A stretch of DNA of 7,186 nt from Oscillospiraceae bacterium (GTDB lineage Bacteria > Bacillota > Clostridia > Oscillospirales > Ruminococcaceae): assembly GCA_028694405.1 (NCBI GenBank), contig JAQUTM010000117.1, positions 1-7,186 of the forward strand. Reading direction: 5' to 3'. Below the pieces are notes generated by a model. That model saw nothing but the letters and a program-made list of their open reading frames with translations, was not told where the DNA came from and did no database searches. Both the position numbers and the translations under genes were made by a program. Positions within the stretch are counted from its first letter, which is position 1; each line of letters begins with the position of its first letter. Shown here piece by piece: positions 5,478-7,186 of the stretch.

Positions 5478-6998
5478 TTAGGTAATAGGGGCGGGGTTAA
5501 AGATGCACAAGTCATTGTGGTAGCCGTACAAATCGCTGTAGGGCTGCTTAATTCCGCTTGCAACATCTAAAATAAGTTCAAATAACCGGGTGCCAATATC
5601 TGCAATAGTTGCCTCTCCTGTAGCAATAGGTCCCGCATTGACATCAATTAGGTCAAACCAGTGCTCTTTCATTTCATTACGGCTGCAAACCTTAATAACG
5701 GGTGCGGCAGCAAGGCCATAAGGCGTACCACGCCCTGTCATAAATACCTGCAAACCTATGCCGCTTGCCAGCTGGCAAGGGCCGCATACAATATCGCTTG
5801 CAGGTGTTGCCGCATAAATTAAGCCCTGTTTTGTAGGCTTTTCCGCAGGAGAGAGTACCTCTTCAATAGGAGCAGTACCGGATTTTGCAATAGAGCCCAT
5901 GGCTTTCTCTACTATATTGGAGAGACCGCCCTGCTTATTGCCGGGGGTGGGGTTTGCATCACGACCTACTCCGCCTGCTGCCAAATAGTCGTCATACCAA
6001 CGCATTTCAGCCGACAACTTGTCGCGTGTTGCGGCATCACGGCAGCGCTGTGCAATTAAATGTACGCCGTCGCGCACTTCTGTTACCTCGCTAAACATAA
6101 CAGTAGCGCCGCCGCGTACCAGCATATCGGCCGCATAGCCCGCACTGGGGTTTGCGGTAATACCGCTAAATGCATCGCTGCCGCCGCACTGCATGCCAAT
6201 CAGCAGCTGGCTTAGTGGCAATTCTTCACGGGTACGCAAATTCAGGCGTTGCAGCTTTTTATCTGCCATATCCAAAATTGCCTGCATCATAGCTGCTTGG
6301 CCTTTCCAATCTTGTAAGGTTAGGCAGTTTTCGTCTGTAATATCCTCTGGGGGTAAAATGCGGTCATAGGTTAACTTTTCACAGCCCAAACCCACTACCA
6401 TAATTTCGTCGCCAAAGTTAGGGTGCCGTACCAAATTTGTAATTGCACGAATAGGTACTTTGGCCTCAGGCGCGTTAATAGCTACGCCACAGCCATAGGG
6501 ATGATTTACCGCTACCACGTCTTCCACATTTGGATATTTAGGCAGCAGCTCTGCTTTAATACGCTCTACTGCACGGTTAATAACGCCCGCCGCACACTGT
6601 ACGGTAGTTACAATACCCAGCAAGTTGCGTGTGCCCGCAGGACCGGTTTTATTGCGATACCCCAGCCAAGTTGTTTTAGTTGGCTTGGGTAAGCTTTCTA
6701 TGGTCTTTATGTTTAACCCGTAGGGCATATCTGTCAAAGAAGGGCTTTGTCCCAAATGCAGCATATGCTCATTAATCCAGCTACCGGCCGTAATGGGGTT
6801 AATCGCCGTGCCCAAAGACACGCCGTAACGTATAATATCCTCGTCTGCGGCAATATCCTTTAGCGCAATTTTATGGGCTTGCGGAATATCCTCTTTGGTA
6901 ATAACGCCCGGTAAAATTTCTGTGCCAGCAGCCAAATCGTTTACGGCTATTGCTACGTTGTCTTCCTCTTTAATTTTTATAAAAAGCGGTGCGCTCAT
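5478..6998 (-). CDS. garD: galactarate dehydratase
   Basis: The 506-residue protein matches E. coli GarD (about 523 residues) along its length as I know it. The enzyme is a metal-dependent dehydratase that turns galactarate into 5-dehydro-4-deoxy-D-glucarate in the cytoplasm. The N-terminal SAF-type domain (about 5-80) contains DNVAIAVNDL (13-22), HKIALKDI (42-49) and GSWINEHML (72-80). The UxaA/GarD catalytic region includes GTRNLLGI (122-129), NHPYGCGVAINAP (165-177), VGLGCEKL (202-209), MQCGGSDAFSG (269-279), FSEVTEVRDGVHL (302-314), GNKQGGLSNIVEKA (353-366), GLIYAATPASDIVCG (392-406), TGRGTPYGLA (421-430) and the terminal FNPAPIT. These separate it from altronate dehydratase UxaA. The start at 6998 is preceded by AAAGGAG 10-14 bases away, and it lies 21 bases after the stop of the upstream gene. 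It commits the operon to hexarate use. Confidence 0.97.
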   Translation of the reverse strand: MSAPLFIKIKEEDNVAIAVNDLAAGTEILPGVITKEDIPQAHKIALKDIAADEDIIRYGVSLGTAINPITAGSWINEHMLHLGQSPSLTDMPYGLNIKTIESLPKPTKTTWLGYRNKTGPAGTRNLLGIVTTVQCAAGVINRAVERIKAELLPKYPNVEDVVAVNHPYGCGVAINAPEAKVPIRAITNLVRHPNFGDEIMVVGLGCEKLTYDRILPPEDITDENCLTLQDWKGQAAMMQAILDMADKKLQRLNLRTREELPLSQLLIGMQCGGSDAFSGITANPSAGYAADMLVRGGATVMFSEVTEVRDGVHLIAQRCRDAATRDKLSAEMRWYDDYLAAGGVGRDANPTPGNKQGGLSNIVEKAMGSIAKSGTAPIEEVLSPAEKPTKQGLIYAATPASDIVCGPCQLASGIGLQVFMTGRGTPYGLAAAPVIKVCSRNEMKEHWFDLIDVNAGPIATGEATIADIGTRLFELILDVASGIKQPYSDLYGYHNDLCIFNPAPIT

Positions 6999-7019
6999 TA
7001 AAATCCATCTCCTTTGGGC

Positions 7020-7186
7020 CTATCGGCGTAGCTGTTCGCTGACAGCCATCATACAGGCAGCTGCTCCGTGCTGGTTATCTATCATCTGTTTTTCGCTTAA
7101 GTAATAGGCGGGGGTACCGGTGCGGTCTGTGCGGTTATCGGGGCCTGCTCCTAAGCCGGCACTTGCACAAATGCCGTGCAGCTCCC
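7020..7186 (-). CDS. C-terminal 54 residues of an unrecognised upstream gene (5' end outside window)
   Basis: One minus-strand frame is open from the right edge to a TAG at 7020-7022 and encodes 54 residues. The segment is hydrophilic, with a glycine-rich stretch LGAGPDNRTDRTGTPAYY (11-28), then DNQHG (36-40) and a probable C-terminal helix AAACMMAVSEQLRR (41-54). The other two minus-strand frames meet stops early or give unlikely peptides. It ends 21 bases before garD, and the garD ribosome binding site lies in that gap, so the two are almost certainly in one operon. I do not recognise the family. The fragment lacks membrane-like stretches, which argues against a transporter C-terminus of the usual kind, and an enzyme of hexarate metabolism is a fair guess from context only. 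Confidence 0.7.
   Translation of the reverse strand, partial: ELHGICASAGLGAGPDNRTDRTGTPAYYLSEKQMIDNQHGAAACMMAVSEQLRR

Overview
The window carries a D-galactarate (mucate) catabolic operon, with every recognisable gene on the minus strand, followed downstream by a separately transcribed regulator. Base composition is moderate and the gaps between genes are AT-rich. Ribosome binding sites are strong purine-rich AGGAGG-type, and two sigma-70-like promoters are visible. Together with a DapA-family aldolase in place of GarL and a PrpR_N-type activator in place of CdaR, this suggests a Gram-positive anaerobe of the Clostridia type. That assignment is inference; no RNA gene or other taxonomic marker is present.

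Layout in the direction of transcription (right to left): the last 54 codons of an unrecognised upstream gene (7186-7020); galactarate dehydratase garD (6998-5478); a xylose-isomerase-like TIM-barrel protein of unknown substrate (5460-4615); a 207-base AT-rich gap with tandem dyads and a good sigma-70-type promoter (4614-4408); tartronate semialdehyde reductase garR (4407-3526); a DHDPS/NAL-family class I aldolase (3509-2610); a 79-base gap with an RNA hairpin; a MOFRL-family glycerate 2-kinase (2530-1295); a strong intrinsic terminator (1280-1253); then a promoter and the first 392 codons of a PrpR_N-PAS-AAA+ sigma-54-type activator that runs off the left edge (1177-1).

The genes form a nearly self-contained route. 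GarD dehydrates galactarate to 5-dehydro-4-deoxy-D-glucarate. The DapA-family protein is the only candidate for cleaving this to pyruvate and tartronate semialdehyde. GarR reduces the semialdehyde to glycerate, and the kinase makes 2-phosphoglycerate for glycolysis. The TIM-barrel protein may isomerise or epimerise a pathway intermediate or a related sugar acid. The most interesting points are the apparent replacement of the GarL aldolase by a different protein superfamily, the unusual regulator, the tandem dyads upstream of an internal promoter, and the unidentified proteins at both ends of garD. I see no mobile element, CRISPR array, tRNA, rRNA or riboswitch. The plus strand has no convincing gene.
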